DNA of 64,000 bases from Nocardioides sp. BP30 (GTDB lineage Bacteria > Actinomycetota > Actinomycetes > Propionibacteriales > Nocardioidaceae), in NCBI RefSeq assembly GCF_029873215.1, contig NZ_CP123620.1:4092001-4156000 (forward strand), given 5' to 3'. The notes beneath the pieces were generated by a model that was not told where the DNA came from, searched no databases, and saw only the letters and a program-made list of their open reading frames with translations. Shown piece by piece: positions 52,501 to 59,218 of the stretch. The stretch's first letter is position 1. Each line of letters opens with the position of its first letter. The position numbers and the translations under genes were made by a program.

Positions 52501-52607
52501 CCTCGACCTCGCCCAGCGCCTCCGCGGATCCCTCCTCCGCCCCCTCCACCGACCCGTCCGCAGGAACCTCGAACGCCTCTGACCCGAGCGACACCACCAC
52601 CCCCTGA
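46503..52607 (+). CDS. Giant bitopic Ig-like/carboxypeptidase-regulatory-like repeat protein 3
   Basis: The product is 2034 aa. TTG at 46503 overlaps the previous stop. Layout: cytosolic Ig-like domains (VTVANTAASARQLTVMALGV; RFAVVLRNSGGALARVRL), QRPLVPPFW at about 221, a TM helix (FIAVVGILAIWIAAGITFL), a (GGSGSG)n tether of about 45 residues, then some 1650 residues of exported beta-sandwich repeats with endings such as GTYTLTTQLFAY, GSYIVSASADG and GTWTIAASRSG. The C-terminus is a Ser/Pro/Thr-rich tail without LPxTG anchor. If stacked, the repeats could span the cell wall. Third gene of the divergent CIS-linked operon. Function unknown. Confidence 0.82.
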   Translation: MAESQRPTESAPGVAVAPVVRTGAGVPLAVEVTVANTAASARQLTVMALGVDSAWLPAPVTTPLLAPGATYVVQLTLIPAAGTLPAQYPLAISVQALGPGGAASSAPLGIADTVLVVNPRAQLTLEMDPPALTAWRSRRFAVVLRNSGGALARVRLTPQTTGSVRLSLQQEDVEVAPGAVVRVRGRATARHPQLMGMRMRHVLRIGATGTEAARYAEGELTQRPLVPPFWLKFIAVVGILAIWIAAGITFLPKLTDHFGSKSDVVSTQADPASGGSGSGGSGSGGSGSGGSGGSGSGGSGGSGGSGSGGSGSGGSATQATGGTTASAGSGVQLNGTIKAENPSGVHVSLRPTSLVDEDAELGGTKSVGVPVSLTASVGKVSSETITLSKATKIPQQRGTVTGTDGVWSFPKVSSPGYYLLVFSKPGYQSRSYVVDASSATAQKPLDVELEPGEGKLSGVVTGPDGKAVGGAAISISDGTSTITASSNTKGHVGAWSVNGLSTPGSYIVSASADGDSTEARDVTLAAGGTATANLRLRNGVATLSGKVSATGSDGVIKGVGGATVTVTDGAGTVRTATTVTQDQLAGTYHVPALPAPGDYTVTLTGPDLQTQTSRLHLKGGQGSATLDATLPSASGIVQGIVTDSAGGALTSAGLVLSNADHTYKTTSTSGTTTDQAGSFQITGVTPGTYTLTTQLFAYQGSTLTVGVTAGGVTSVSPSLTKQAGGVLPTTGVILGSAVDAATGKSIGTCPAAAAPGTATTSTSTTTSSSGDTSTVTTSTDPALCLTATVTEDAAADQGSGTSTYTVPFGADEQYRLPGKAADGTTLGLRPGLYTVRISAPGYEFTSVTVQVPMGTTVTAPVAQLLRAPTVQGTVGTSATTNPKGETCVFAVPDGSSLTQTCAAAIGNTCKATPVGYSGSAALGTVCAYVDGTGSYSLQLPKHGVYTVYVVPKDPEFLTTSATFSMDAGTTQVYDPHLDRLGHLDVTVLKPGTNGDLVAASSGTQITITPLNADGSPDSADAVTAIVDDTGQAHRTKLAAGSYEVEATDAVDHQYTNSLPTSVSLNHDTSLTLPLTNPVGSVVGKVSAAYDGSSQPVKNAKVSISAPVSYNGTTAVRGVAEPVTGGDGCFGIQSGATVPTSPCGGTTWASGALVDKSFVSTSANITITAPGYQSQTLSNQALLTGGSSNTFTLVPNPVRFAATMTVLPTSANPWNSVSFQVSATGASTSGISVSASAGGTAGTGVLAWTDTTLNSGGVSTPGLIRPGTYTITATAPGYQTATGTLKCVVDDGTDSATNCSWATPLQLKQNAALTIGAVQADGTAIAGATYTLRDSVAGTSSTVTPASTTASFSGLSPDPDGGRYTVTIKAAGYHFGTAGTASGLPLTCSSDAAVPATLLLPAGAASSCKATLTAAPTIAGTAMGFTTADTTPTGDKISLTGATVHAVHCTGTGSDQKVACQSTDADLTGTVSSAGAYTITGSATAELATGLYKVSVAVPGWTGNGGVAYVTVSGDTETDADLTLTQIPVTVTVTLPDQVGDNIADATLVLTNSAGDALPTPTVSAGGTYTFTNVLPGTYTYDVTGESILHGFGTLPSVVLNTNAASASQAFKIPVTLGASSLGGTVVDRNGAKIANAAVVLCPSDATAVCTPGNGTDKKPLSATADGNGAYALRNVPNGTYTVWASAYGFTTASASSTYSVDYRNVAYTIPITLPVITQAVSLTLKPSAGASDSLTGTSVTLTGAGRNAGQTLTPTSATGGTASFDQVPFGCWTASWTLPSYHFGTIATPTTTGGDSTLGCTTGTVSVSGAATNTPASATYNLTETGTAVSARLGSYWTGTSHPSTALVTLTQSGTSKTTFDLTLGSGSTTVWVPSGSWSVSAAGDDVDSGWWPAVSKAVTGSSLSLTLTQARKPVDLSVTNGTTHTTITITDGAGLTLDTDVSLDSDGTASFSLPPGTWTIAASRSGYDDDSTTVTFDDDSDPSTTASVDLTLTKTAPPPSTSPSASADPSSAPSTDPSAGTSNASDPSDTTTP
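47323..47452 (+). repeat. Gly-Ser tether repeat
   Basis: In-frame repeats of GGCTCGGGC / GGCGGCTCC encode a (GGSGSG)n linker of about 45 residues directly outside the TM helix of giant gene 3. Confidence 0.9.
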
Positions 52608-52612
52608 CGCGT

Positions 52613-52713
52613 TCAGTCGGGCCTGCGTCCGGGTTGAGTCGGGCCTGCGTCCGGGTTGAGTCGGGCCTGCGTCCGGGTTGAGTCGGGCCTGCGTCCGGGT
52701 TGAGTCGGGCCTC
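52613..52713. repeat. 22-bp tandem repeat array, about 4.6 copies
   Basis: The unit TGAGTCGGGCCTGCGTCCGG plus GT repeats with period 22 at 52613, 52635, 52657, 52679 and 52701 (last partial). Units are identical apart from the first and last. There are no spacers, so it is not CRISPR. Confidence 0.92.
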
Positions 52714-52916
52714 CGGCGTGACTTGGTGTTCGGGGTCGGCGCAAAGAAAAACGAGAAGCGTGGGCCAGTACCAGCGTGGCCCGGTGTCTTGGCCGGGTCG
52801 GGAGCCTTCCCTACGGTTGCGTCGGGCCACCATGGCTGTGATCCAGTACGACGAGATCTCCGCCCTGGTCTGGTTGTTGAAAGAAGGTTGACCACACACA
52901 TCCGACCACCTAGGCT

Positions 52917-52932
52917 TCGAACATGCGTTCGA
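52917..52932. promoter_or_regulatory. LexA (SOS) box
   Basis: TCGAACATGCGTTCGA is a perfect match to the actinobacterial LexA consensus TCGAAC-n4-GTTCGA. It ends 26 bp before the ATG of the DUF222/HNH gene, so expression should be induced by DNA damage. Confidence 0.88.
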
Positions 52933-52958
52933 ACTGATCTCTCTCGGTGGTGGTCTCC

Positions 52959-54188
52959 ATGCATCAGATCCAGGCGGCACTCGCCACGATCGCTGCTGCC
53001 CTCGATGACGCCACGGACGCGGACCCGGTCTTCCTCGCGACGGCGGACAAGGCAGACGTGCTCGCACGACTGGAGCAGATCACCGCACGTGTGGCCGAGC
53101 TACGACTCCGCGTGATCGCCTCCGCACAGGACGTGGCCGAGGAGGTCAGTGCCCGCGATGTCGCAGCCTGGCTGGTTGCCCAGCACCGGGTCGAGAGTCC
53201 CGCCGCGTACGCCACCCTTCGGTTGGCCCGGGAGTTGGAGGGTCGGCCGGTGGTCCGGGCCGGGCTCGCGCGCGGTGCGTTCAGTCTCGAGCACGCCCGC
53301 GTGATCCTCCGTGGGCTCGACGACCTGCCCGACGACCTACCCGCCGAGGTGTTGGCGCGGGCGGAGGTCACGCTGTGCGACCTCGCGAGTGAGCACCGGC
53401 CCAAGGACCTGCGCCGCCTCGCCAGCCACCTGTTGGAGGTCGTCGCACCCGAGGTCGCCGAAGCCGCCGAGGCCGCAGCCATCCGTCGGCTCGAGGAGAC
53501 CGCGAACGCGAAAGCGTGCCTCTCGATCACCGACCAAGGCGACGGGACGACCCGCATCCACGGCATCGTCCCCGAAACGGTCGGTCACCGGTTGCGGACC
53601 TACCTGCAGGCCTACACCCAACCCCGCATCGCCGCCCTGGAATCCGACGGCAGGGTCCAGCCCCGCAGCCGGCTCCTCGCCCACGCCTTCGCCCAACTCC
53701 TGGAGAACACCGACCCCACCCGCCTCCCCGCCCACGGGGGTGATGCCACCACCGTCATCGTCACCATGACGCTGGACCAGCTGCGGGCCGGTCTCGGTGT
53801 CGCATGGCTCGACGACGGCACCCCCATCAGCACCGGGGAAACCCGACGCCTCGCGTGCACCGCGGGGATCATCCCCGCCGTCCTCGGCGGCAACTCCGAA
53901 CCCCTCGATCTGGGCCGCACCCGACGACTCTTCACCCCATCCCAGCGCAAGGCACTTGCGCTACGGGACAAGCACTGCCGCACCGAAGGCTGCACCGTCC
54001 CCACCGCCTGGTGCGACGCCCACCACGACCAACCCTGGTCAACCGGCGGCCACACCGACCTGAATCACGGCTCCCTCCTCTGCGGCCACCACCACAGACG
54101 CGCCCACGACCCCACCTACCAAACCACCCGACTACCCGACGGCCGCTACCGCTTCCATCACCGAACCCGAGACGTCCTGCGCCGGTGA
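52959..54188 (+). CDS. DUF222 domain HNH endonuclease (13E12 family)
   Basis: The product is 409 aa. The N-terminal DUF222 helical domain (ARLEQITARVAELRLRVIAS; ARELEGRPVVRAGLARGAFS-LEHARVI) is followed by an HNH nuclease motif: CRTEGCTVPTAWCDAHH with W..GG-TDLNHGSLLCGHHHRRAH. These genes, including the 13E12 repeats of M. tuberculosis, are multicopy and probably mobile or self-propagating. ATG 52959 is chosen; a GTG at 52947 is in frame. A LexA box directly upstream implies SOS control. It interrupts the CIS locus, between the giant genes and the DUF4255 gene, to which it runs convergently. Confidence 0.92.
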   Translation: MHQIQAALATIAAALDDATDADPVFLATADKADVLARLEQITARVAELRLRVIASAQDVAEEVSARDVAAWLVAQHRVESPAAYATLRLARELEGRPVVRAGLARGAFSLEHARVILRGLDDLPDDLPAEVLARAEVTLCDLASEHRPKDLRRLASHLLEVVAPEVAEAAEAAAIRRLEETANAKACLSITDQGDGTTRIHGIVPETVGHRLRTYLQAYTQPRIAALESDGRVQPRSRLLAHAFAQLLENTDPTRLPAHGGDATTVIVTMTLDQLRAGLGVAWLDDGTPISTGETRRLACTAGIIPAVLGGNSEPLDLGRTRRLFTPSQRKALALRDKHCRTEGCTVPTAWCDAHHDQPWSTGGHTDLNHGSLLCGHHHRRAHDPTYQTTRLPDGRYRFHHRTRDVLRR

Positions 54189-54199
54189 GACACCGCCGA

Positions 54200-54769
54200 T
54201 CAGCCGCGCGGCGGCGGGATCGGCGAGGGGTTGCTGAGCACCGAGATCTGCTCGACCGCGGGCGCCTGCAGCTCCCAGTCCCAGGTGTCGGTGGCCACGG
54301 TCGCGGTGATGAGCAGGCAGGGCCGCAGCTTGCCCCCGAGGCCCTGCCAGATGTCGCGCGGGCCGAGCTGCCCTCCGAGGGAGAGACTCACGGTGGAGTT
54401 CAGCCCCTCGGGTGCCACGCGCTCGGGCAGCGTCGGCGTACCCGCCAGGAGGCTGACCACGCTGCTCAGCAGCTGGTGCTCGTCGCGAGGGCTGCCGGCC
54501 CAGGCGCTGACCAGGTATCCGAGGTCGATCATCGGCTGCGGGCGTCGCTGGTAGGCGGGGCCGCCCTCGCTGCTGCGGACCACCGGAGCACGGCCGGGCT
54601 GGCTGCTGCGCTCGACCTGGTACAGGAAGAGGTTGACGGTCAAGCGCGAGAGGGTCGCGGCCCACGAGTCGTTGGGCGTCTCGAAGCTGATGTCGCCCAC
54701 GTGCTCCGGGAAGGGCAGCCCCTCCCGCAGGAGTCGCTCGAGACCCTGGTCGACCTCACTGATGAACAT
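54200..54769 (-). CDS. DUF4255 (Pvc16-type) CIS sheath/tube terminator
   Basis: The product is 189 aa. The N-terminus (ISEVDQGLERLLREGLPFPE; PNDSWAATLSRLTVNLFLYQ-VERSSQ) and the DLGYLVSAWAGSPRDEHQLL-SSVVSLL block are the Pvc16_N/DUF4255 family, which caps the distal end of tube and sheath in Afp/PVC-type particles. ATG 54769 has GGAGGTGCC upstream; the longer frame to 55153 is a shadow. It lies 13 kb from the rest of the CIS genes, beyond the giant genes and the HNH gene, yet belongs to the same machine. Confidence 0.9.
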   Translation of the reverse strand: MFISEVDQGLERLLREGLPFPEHVGDISFETPNDSWAATLSRLTVNLFLYQVERSSQPGRAPVVRSSEGGPAYQRRPQPMIDLGYLVSAWAGSPRDEHQLLSSVVSLLAGTPTLPERVAPEGLNSTVSLSLGGQLGPRDIWQGLGGKLRPCLLITATVATDTWDWELQAPAVEQISVLSNPSPIPPPRG

Positions 54770-54878
54770 GGCACCTCCGCGGTCGCACTCTAGGGCGCAC
54801 GCAACGGAGGCCGCGGGGGTTTGGTCAAACTCGCCGTCGACTCGGGCTGACGGGTTCATCCCCGTACCATTGCCGACC

Positions 54879-55928
54879 GTGGGTGCCGCACCAGTCGAGA
54901 GTCTGCCGTCGGCGACGACCCCCTCCTCGCAGGCCTCGCTGCCCCGGCTCGCACCGGCGGTGTGGACGATGTGGGGCGTGGTCGTCGCCTTCGGCCTCGT
55001 CGCCCTCTTCTGGTCCCACCACGTCGACGTCCCGATGCGCGATCCGCACGGCAAGATGTTCGCCAAGAAGCTGCTCGGCGCCGTCTGGTTCTTCGCGATC
55101 CTGGCGGTGGTCGACCTCGTCATCCGGTGGTGGCGCGCCGGACGCACCCGCACAGCGGCGCGCGACGTCGTACGCCGCCGGCTCGCGCCGACCCGGCTGG
55201 CACTGGTGGCCTCCGCCCTGCTGGCCTACCACCTGGTCTACCTCTTCTACCGCAACCTGAAGAACTGGGTCGCCTTCCAGACGCCGCACGACGACTGGAT
55301 GCTGCGCTTCGACCGCGACCTCTTCGGCGGCCACAGCCCGGCCGTGCTGTTGCACGACCTCCTCGGCACCGACGTCGCCGCCCATCCGCTCGCCTTCTTC
55401 TACAGGATCTTCACCTACGTCTGCACCCTGGCCGTCGTCGGCTGCCTGGCGTTCCTCAGCGACCTGCGCCGCGCCCACGTCATGGTGATCGCGGGCATGT
55501 GGACCTGGATCCTCGGCACCGCCTCCTACTACCTGGTGCCGACGCTGGGGCCGGTGTTCTCCGCCCCGCAGGAGTTCGCCGGGCTGACCCACACCTCCGT
55601 GACCACGATGGTGCTCGGCAACATCAGGGACCGCCAGCTCTTCCTCGCCCACCCTGACGACCCCCGGGCGTTCGTCGGCATCTCCGCGTTCGCCAGCCTG
55701 CACGTCGGCTTCACCACGACCGTGCTCCTGGTGATGATCTACCTACGCAAGCGGCTGCTCGCCTGGCTTGTCGGCCTCTACCTCATCCCCGTGGTCATCG
55801 CGACGATCTACTTCGGCTGGCACTTCACCCTGGACCTCGTCGGTGGCGTCGCCATCGCCGTGCTCTCGGTCTGGATCGCTCACCTGACCGTCTATCGACG
55901 CCTCGGGCGGAGCCGGGTGCACCAGTGA
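54879..55928 (+). CDS. PAP2-superfamily integral membrane phosphatase
   Basis: The product is 349 aa with six or more TM helices. The catalytic motifs are ISAFASLHVGFTT (histidine general acid) and FGWHFTLDLVGG (nucleophile His with Asp), as in the PAP2_3 / inositol-phosphorylceramide-synthase-like branch. It would dephosphorylate or transfer lipid headgroups at the outer face of the membrane. The start is taken as GTG at 54879. The gene overlaps the next by 4 bp (GTGA). The substrate is unknown; a link with envelope lipid or glycolipid turnover is inferred. Confidence 0.85.
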   Translation: MGAAPVESLPSATTPSSQASLPRLAPAVWTMWGVVVAFGLVALFWSHHVDVPMRDPHGKMFAKKLLGAVWFFAILAVVDLVIRWWRAGRTRTAARDVVRRRLAPTRLALVASALLAYHLVYLFYRNLKNWVAFQTPHDDWMLRFDRDLFGGHSPAVLLHDLLGTDVAAHPLAFFYRIFTYVCTLAVVGCLAFLSDLRRAHVMVIAGMWTWILGTASYYLVPTLGPVFSAPQEFAGLTHTSVTTMVLGNIRDRQLFLAHPDDPRAFVGISAFASLHVGFTTTVLLVMIYLRKRLLAWLVGLYLIPVVIATIYFGWHFTLDLVGGVAIAVLSVWIAHLTVYRRLGRSRVHQ

Positions 55929-57712
55929 GCAGCGTGGAGGTCGGCTTCCCCCGCGTCGGGCCGAGGGCTCGATGGCCGCACGACGCCCGCCTGCGCGCCG
56001 TCGGCATCACCTTCCTGGCCTCCACCGTCATGCTGCTGGCCTGGCGCTTCGGCCTCTCGACCACCGGCGGCGACATCGCCGCCCAGGACGCGTGGGCCGA
56101 GTTCGCCCGGCTGCACCCCGGCAGCGCCTACAACCTGAGCTGGTACGGCGGGATGCACCCCGTCTCCTACAGCGTCATCTCGCCCTACCTGATGGCCCTG
56201 ATCGGCGTCCGTACGACGCTGGTACTCGCGAGCATCGGCGCCGCCACGCTGACGGCGCTGCTGCTGATCCAGCTGCCGATGGTGAAGCACCCGCTGTGGC
56301 CCTCGTTGGCCGCCGCCGTCGCGATGACCGGCAACGCGATCTCCGGGCGGGTGACCTTCGCGCTCGGCATCATGTTCGCCCTGGCCGCGCTCGGCGCCGT
56401 GGTGGCCTGGCCCGACTCCTGGCAGCTCGACCACCGCCGGCGCCGGCTGGTCCAGGGCGTGGTCGCCGTCGTGATGGCGACACTGTCCACCTTCGGCAGC
56501 CCGGTGGCAGGCTTCTTCCTCGGCCTGGTCGCGGCCGCGCTGTGGCTGTGCCGCCACCGGCGCGCGGCCTACGTTCTCGGCGTACCACCGGTCCTGGTCG
56601 TCATCCTCTCCGCAGTGGTCTTCCCGTTCGGCGGCAAGCAGCCGATGCACTGGTCCTCGGCGATCCTTCCGATCCTGCTGGCCGTCTTCGTGTGGCTGGT
56701 CACGCCGCCCGCGTGGCGGGTCGTGCGGCTGACCGCCCTGATCTACATCGTCGCAGTGCTCTTCGCCTGGCTGGTGCCCAGCCCCATCGGCACCAACGTG
56801 GTGCGGCTCTCGCTGGTCTTCGGCACCTCCGCGCTGCTGGTGCCGCTGTGCGCGGGAGTGGATCGCAACCCGTTCGCCTTCCTGCGGTGGGTGCCGCGAC
56901 GCTTCTTCATCGTGTGCGCCATCCTGACCAGCCTGATCTGGCAGGGCGCCGTCGCCTCGGTCGACTACGTCCACGAACGGCCGGACGCGGCCTGGCGCTA
57001 CGACATCAACGCCCTCCTGCACCAGTTCGCCATCCGCGGCGCCAAGCTCGGTCGCGTCGAGGTCGTGCCCTCGCGCTCACACCGGGAGTCTTCGGCGCTG
57101 GCGCCGTACGCGAACCTGGCGCGCGGCTGGAACCGGCAGGCCGACCTGGAGCGCAACCCGGTCTTCTACGACACGAAGAACCCGCTCGACGCCGACAGCT
57201 ACCGCGCCTGGCTCGACCGGTGGGCGGTGCACTACGTGGTGCTGCCGCCGGGCGAGCCGGATACCGCCGCGAAGTCCGAGGACGCCCTGGTCCGCGGCGG
57301 ACTCCCCTACCTCAAGCTGGTCTGGTCCAACCAGGACTGGAAGCTCTACCGGGTGCAGGACCCGACGCCGTTGGTCGAGCCGCCGGCGATCGTCACCTCC
57401 TTCACCGCGACCGAGATCGTGGTGACGGTGCCGAGCAAGACCACGGTGATGCTGCGCGTTCCTGCCTCGCCCTGGCTCTCGGTGGTGGACCTGCGCGGCC
57501 ACGCCGTCCCGGCCCCGCAGAGCAAGGGCGATGACCAGGCCCCGGTCAACGTCTACGGCTGCCTGACCGCCCTGCACGAGCCGGTCGTGGAGGGCCAGCC
57601 CACCGACGTATGGACGGTGTTGCACGCCCCGAGTGCCGGCACCTACCGGATCGCTGCGCCGTACAAGCTTCCGCGCGGCACGACCTGCCCCGACGACCTG
57701 GCCAACCCCTAA
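55925..57712 (+). CDS. Polytopic membrane protein, GT-C-like architecture
   Basis: The product is 595 aa with about ten TM helices in the first 420 residues and an exported C-terminal domain of about 170 residues (LRGHAVPAPQSKGDDQAP at its end). The first loop contains DIAAQDAWAEFARLHPGSAY and SWYGGMHP, where an acidic pair after TM1 is reminiscent of GT-C glycosyltransferases that use polyprenyl-sugar donors. I do not recognise a named family. It overlaps the PAP2 gene and is probably co-transcribed, suggesting a shared role in lipid-linked sugar or envelope metabolism. Confidence 0.65.
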   Translation: MSSVEVGFPRVGPRARWPHDARLRAVGITFLASTVMLLAWRFGLSTTGGDIAAQDAWAEFARLHPGSAYNLSWYGGMHPVSYSVISPYLMALIGVRTTLVLASIGAATLTALLLIQLPMVKHPLWPSLAAAVAMTGNAISGRVTFALGIMFALAALGAVVAWPDSWQLDHRRRRLVQGVVAVVMATLSTFGSPVAGFFLGLVAAALWLCRHRRAAYVLGVPPVLVVILSAVVFPFGGKQPMHWSSAILPILLAVFVWLVTPPAWRVVRLTALIYIVAVLFAWLVPSPIGTNVVRLSLVFGTSALLVPLCAGVDRNPFAFLRWVPRRFFIVCAILTSLIWQGAVASVDYVHERPDAAWRYDINALLHQFAIRGAKLGRVEVVPSRSHRESSALAPYANLARGWNRQADLERNPVFYDTKNPLDADSYRAWLDRWAVHYVVLPPGEPDTAAKSEDALVRGGLPYLKLVWSNQDWKLYRVQDPTPLVEPPAIVTSFTATEIVVTVPSKTTVMLRVPASPWLSVVDLRGHAVPAPQSKGDDQAPVNVYGCLTALHEPVVEGQPTDVWTVLHAPSAGTYRIAAPYKLPRGTTCPDDLANP

Positions 57713-57752
57713 CCGGGCGCACAGCCGGGCGCCGGTCGGGCGTACGGCGCGG

Positions 57753-59216
57753 TCAGACCGGGACGCGGCTGTTGAGCGCGGCCAGGATCTCCTCGACCTT
57801 GCTCTTGGCGTCGCCGAAGAGCATCTGGCTGTTGTCGCGGAAGAACAGCGGGTTCTGCACGCCTGCGTACCCGGCTGCCATCGAGCGCTTGAACACGATC
57901 ACCTCGCGCGCCTCCCACACCCGCAGCACCGGCATGCCCGCGATCGGCGAGGACGGGTCCTCGGCGGCGGCGGGGTTGACGGTGTCGTTGGCGCCGATCA
58001 CCAGCACCACGTCGGCGGCGGCGAGGTCGTCGTTGATCTCGTCCATCTCCAGCACGATGTCGTAGGGCACCTTGGCCTCGGCCAGCAGCACGTTCATGTG
58101 TCCGGGCAGGCGGCCCGCGACCGGGTGGATGCCGAACTTCACGTCGACTCCGCGGGCCTGCAGCGAGCGGACGAGCTCGGCGACCGGGTACTGCGCCTGC
58201 GCGACCGCCATGCCGTAGCCCGGCGTGATCACCACGTTGGAGGCGGCGGCGAGCAGGTCGGCGGCGGCCTCGGCGTTGATCTCGCGGTGCTCGCCGTAGT
58301 CGGTGTCGCTGCCGGCGGGGGCCTCGATACCGAAGCCGCCGGCGATGACGGAGAGGAACGAGCGGTTCATCGCCTGGCACATGATGTAGGACAGGTAGGC
58401 ACCCGAGGAACCCACCAGCGCGCCGGTGACGATCAGGAGGTCGTTGTCCAGCAGGAAGCCCGAGGCCGCGGCGGCCCAGCCGGAGTAGCTGTTGAGCATC
58501 GAGACGACGACCGGCATGTCACCGCCGCCGATGGAGGCGACCAGGTGCAGGCCCAGCGCCAGCGCGACCAGGGTGAGCAGGGCGAGCACGAACGTCCCAC
58601 CACCGGTGGTGTCGTTGCGGTCCACGACCAGGTAGACGACCGTCAGGATCGCGAAGACGACCAGCGCGCCGACGTTGATCAGGTTCTTGCCCGGCAGCAT
58701 CAGGGGCGAGGACTTGATCCGGGCCGACAGCTTCAGGTTGGCCACGATCGAGCCGGTGAAGGTGACCGCACCGATGAAGATGCCGACCGCGATCTCGGCG
58801 TTGTGGATGTTCCACAGCGACTGCGGGTAGCCGACGCCGAGGTGGGTGACGACGCCCTCGCGGTGGCCGACCCACCCGATCAGCACCGCTGCGAGCCCCA
58901 CGAAGGAGTGCAGCAGCGCGATCAGCTCGGGCATGCCGGTCATCTGCACGATCCGGGCACGCCACAGCCCGATCACCCCGCCGACGACGACGGCGATGAC
59001 CATCAGGGTGATCGCGAGCCCGCCACCGGAGCCGATGCCGTCGGTGGCGTCGTGGATGACCAGGATCGCCGTGGCGATGATGGCCACCGCCATCCCGATG
59101 ACGCCGTAGGTCCAGCCCCGCTGGGCGGACTCGTGCTTGGACAGGCCGGCCAGGGAGAGGATGAAGAGCAGCGCGGCGATCACGTAGGCAGCAGTGGCCA
59201 GGGCGGTCACGGTCAT
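57753..59216 (-). CDS. pntB: NAD(P) transhydrogenase subunit beta
   Basis: The product is 487 aa. The N-terminal nine or so TM helices ([48 protein letters not shown]) form the proton channel, and the C-terminal domain III binds NADP(H) ([53 protein letters not shown]). With PntA it couples proton flow to NADPH formation from NADH. AAGGGGAAC lies before ATG 59216. It begins 2 bp after the pntA stop. Full length and motifs are standard. Confidence 0.95.
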   Translation of the reverse strand: MTVTALATAAYVIAALLFILSLAGLSKHESAQRGWTYGVIGMAVAIIATAILVIHDATDGIGSGGGLAITLMVIAVVVGGVIGLWRARIVQMTGMPELIALLHSFVGLAAVLIGWVGHREGVVTHLGVGYPQSLWNIHNAEIAVGIFIGAVTFTGSIVANLKLSARIKSSPLMLPGKNLINVGALVVFAILTVVYLVVDRNDTTGGGTFVLALLTLVALALGLHLVASIGGGDMPVVVSMLNSYSGWAAAASGFLLDNDLLIVTGALVGSSGAYLSYIMCQAMNRSFLSVIAGGFGIEAPAGSDTDYGEHREINAEAAADLLAAASNVVITPGYGMAVAQAQYPVAELVRSLQARGVDVKFGIHPVAGRLPGHMNVLLAEAKVPYDIVLEMDEINDDLAAADVVLVIGANDTVNPAAAEDPSSPIAGMPVLRVWEAREVIVFKRSMAAGYAGVQNPLFFRDNSQMLFGDAKSKVEEILAALNSRVPV

Positions 59217-59218
59217 GG

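Larger units (their letters stand above)
52608..52958. other. Non-coding gap before the DUF222/HNH gene
   Basis: This 351-bp gap holds the 22-bp tandem repeats (52613-52713), an AT-richer patch (GCAAAGAAAAACGAGAAGCG, about 52740-52760), short frames on both strands that resemble no family, and a LexA box at 52917-52932. Nothing else is supported. Confidence 0.5.

Noticed and set aside
41283..52607. Carboxypeptidases or other hydrolases
   Set aside because: Only regulatory-like beta-sandwich repeats are seen. No zinc-peptidase HxxE or serine-hydrolase motif is present.
52613..52713. CRISPR array
   Set aside because: The 22-bp units abut without unique spacers and there are no cas genes in the window.
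52700..52891. Short plus-strand frame before the DUF222 gene
   Set aside because: No ribosome-binding site, no family resemblance and it crosses the tandem repeat. Possibly the end of a decayed gene but not supportable.
46494..52964. 2156-codon open frame on the minus strand
   Set aside because: Antisense to the 2034-aa repeat protein. Its translation is Arg/Gly/Asp-rich with no family resemblance; such frames arise from high GC at codon position three on the other strand.
27383..54769. Prophage
   Set aside because: No capsid, portal, terminase, integrase, lysis or replication genes and no att-like repeats. Only tail-like genes occur, with CIS-specific DUF4255 and gpJ-type proteins.
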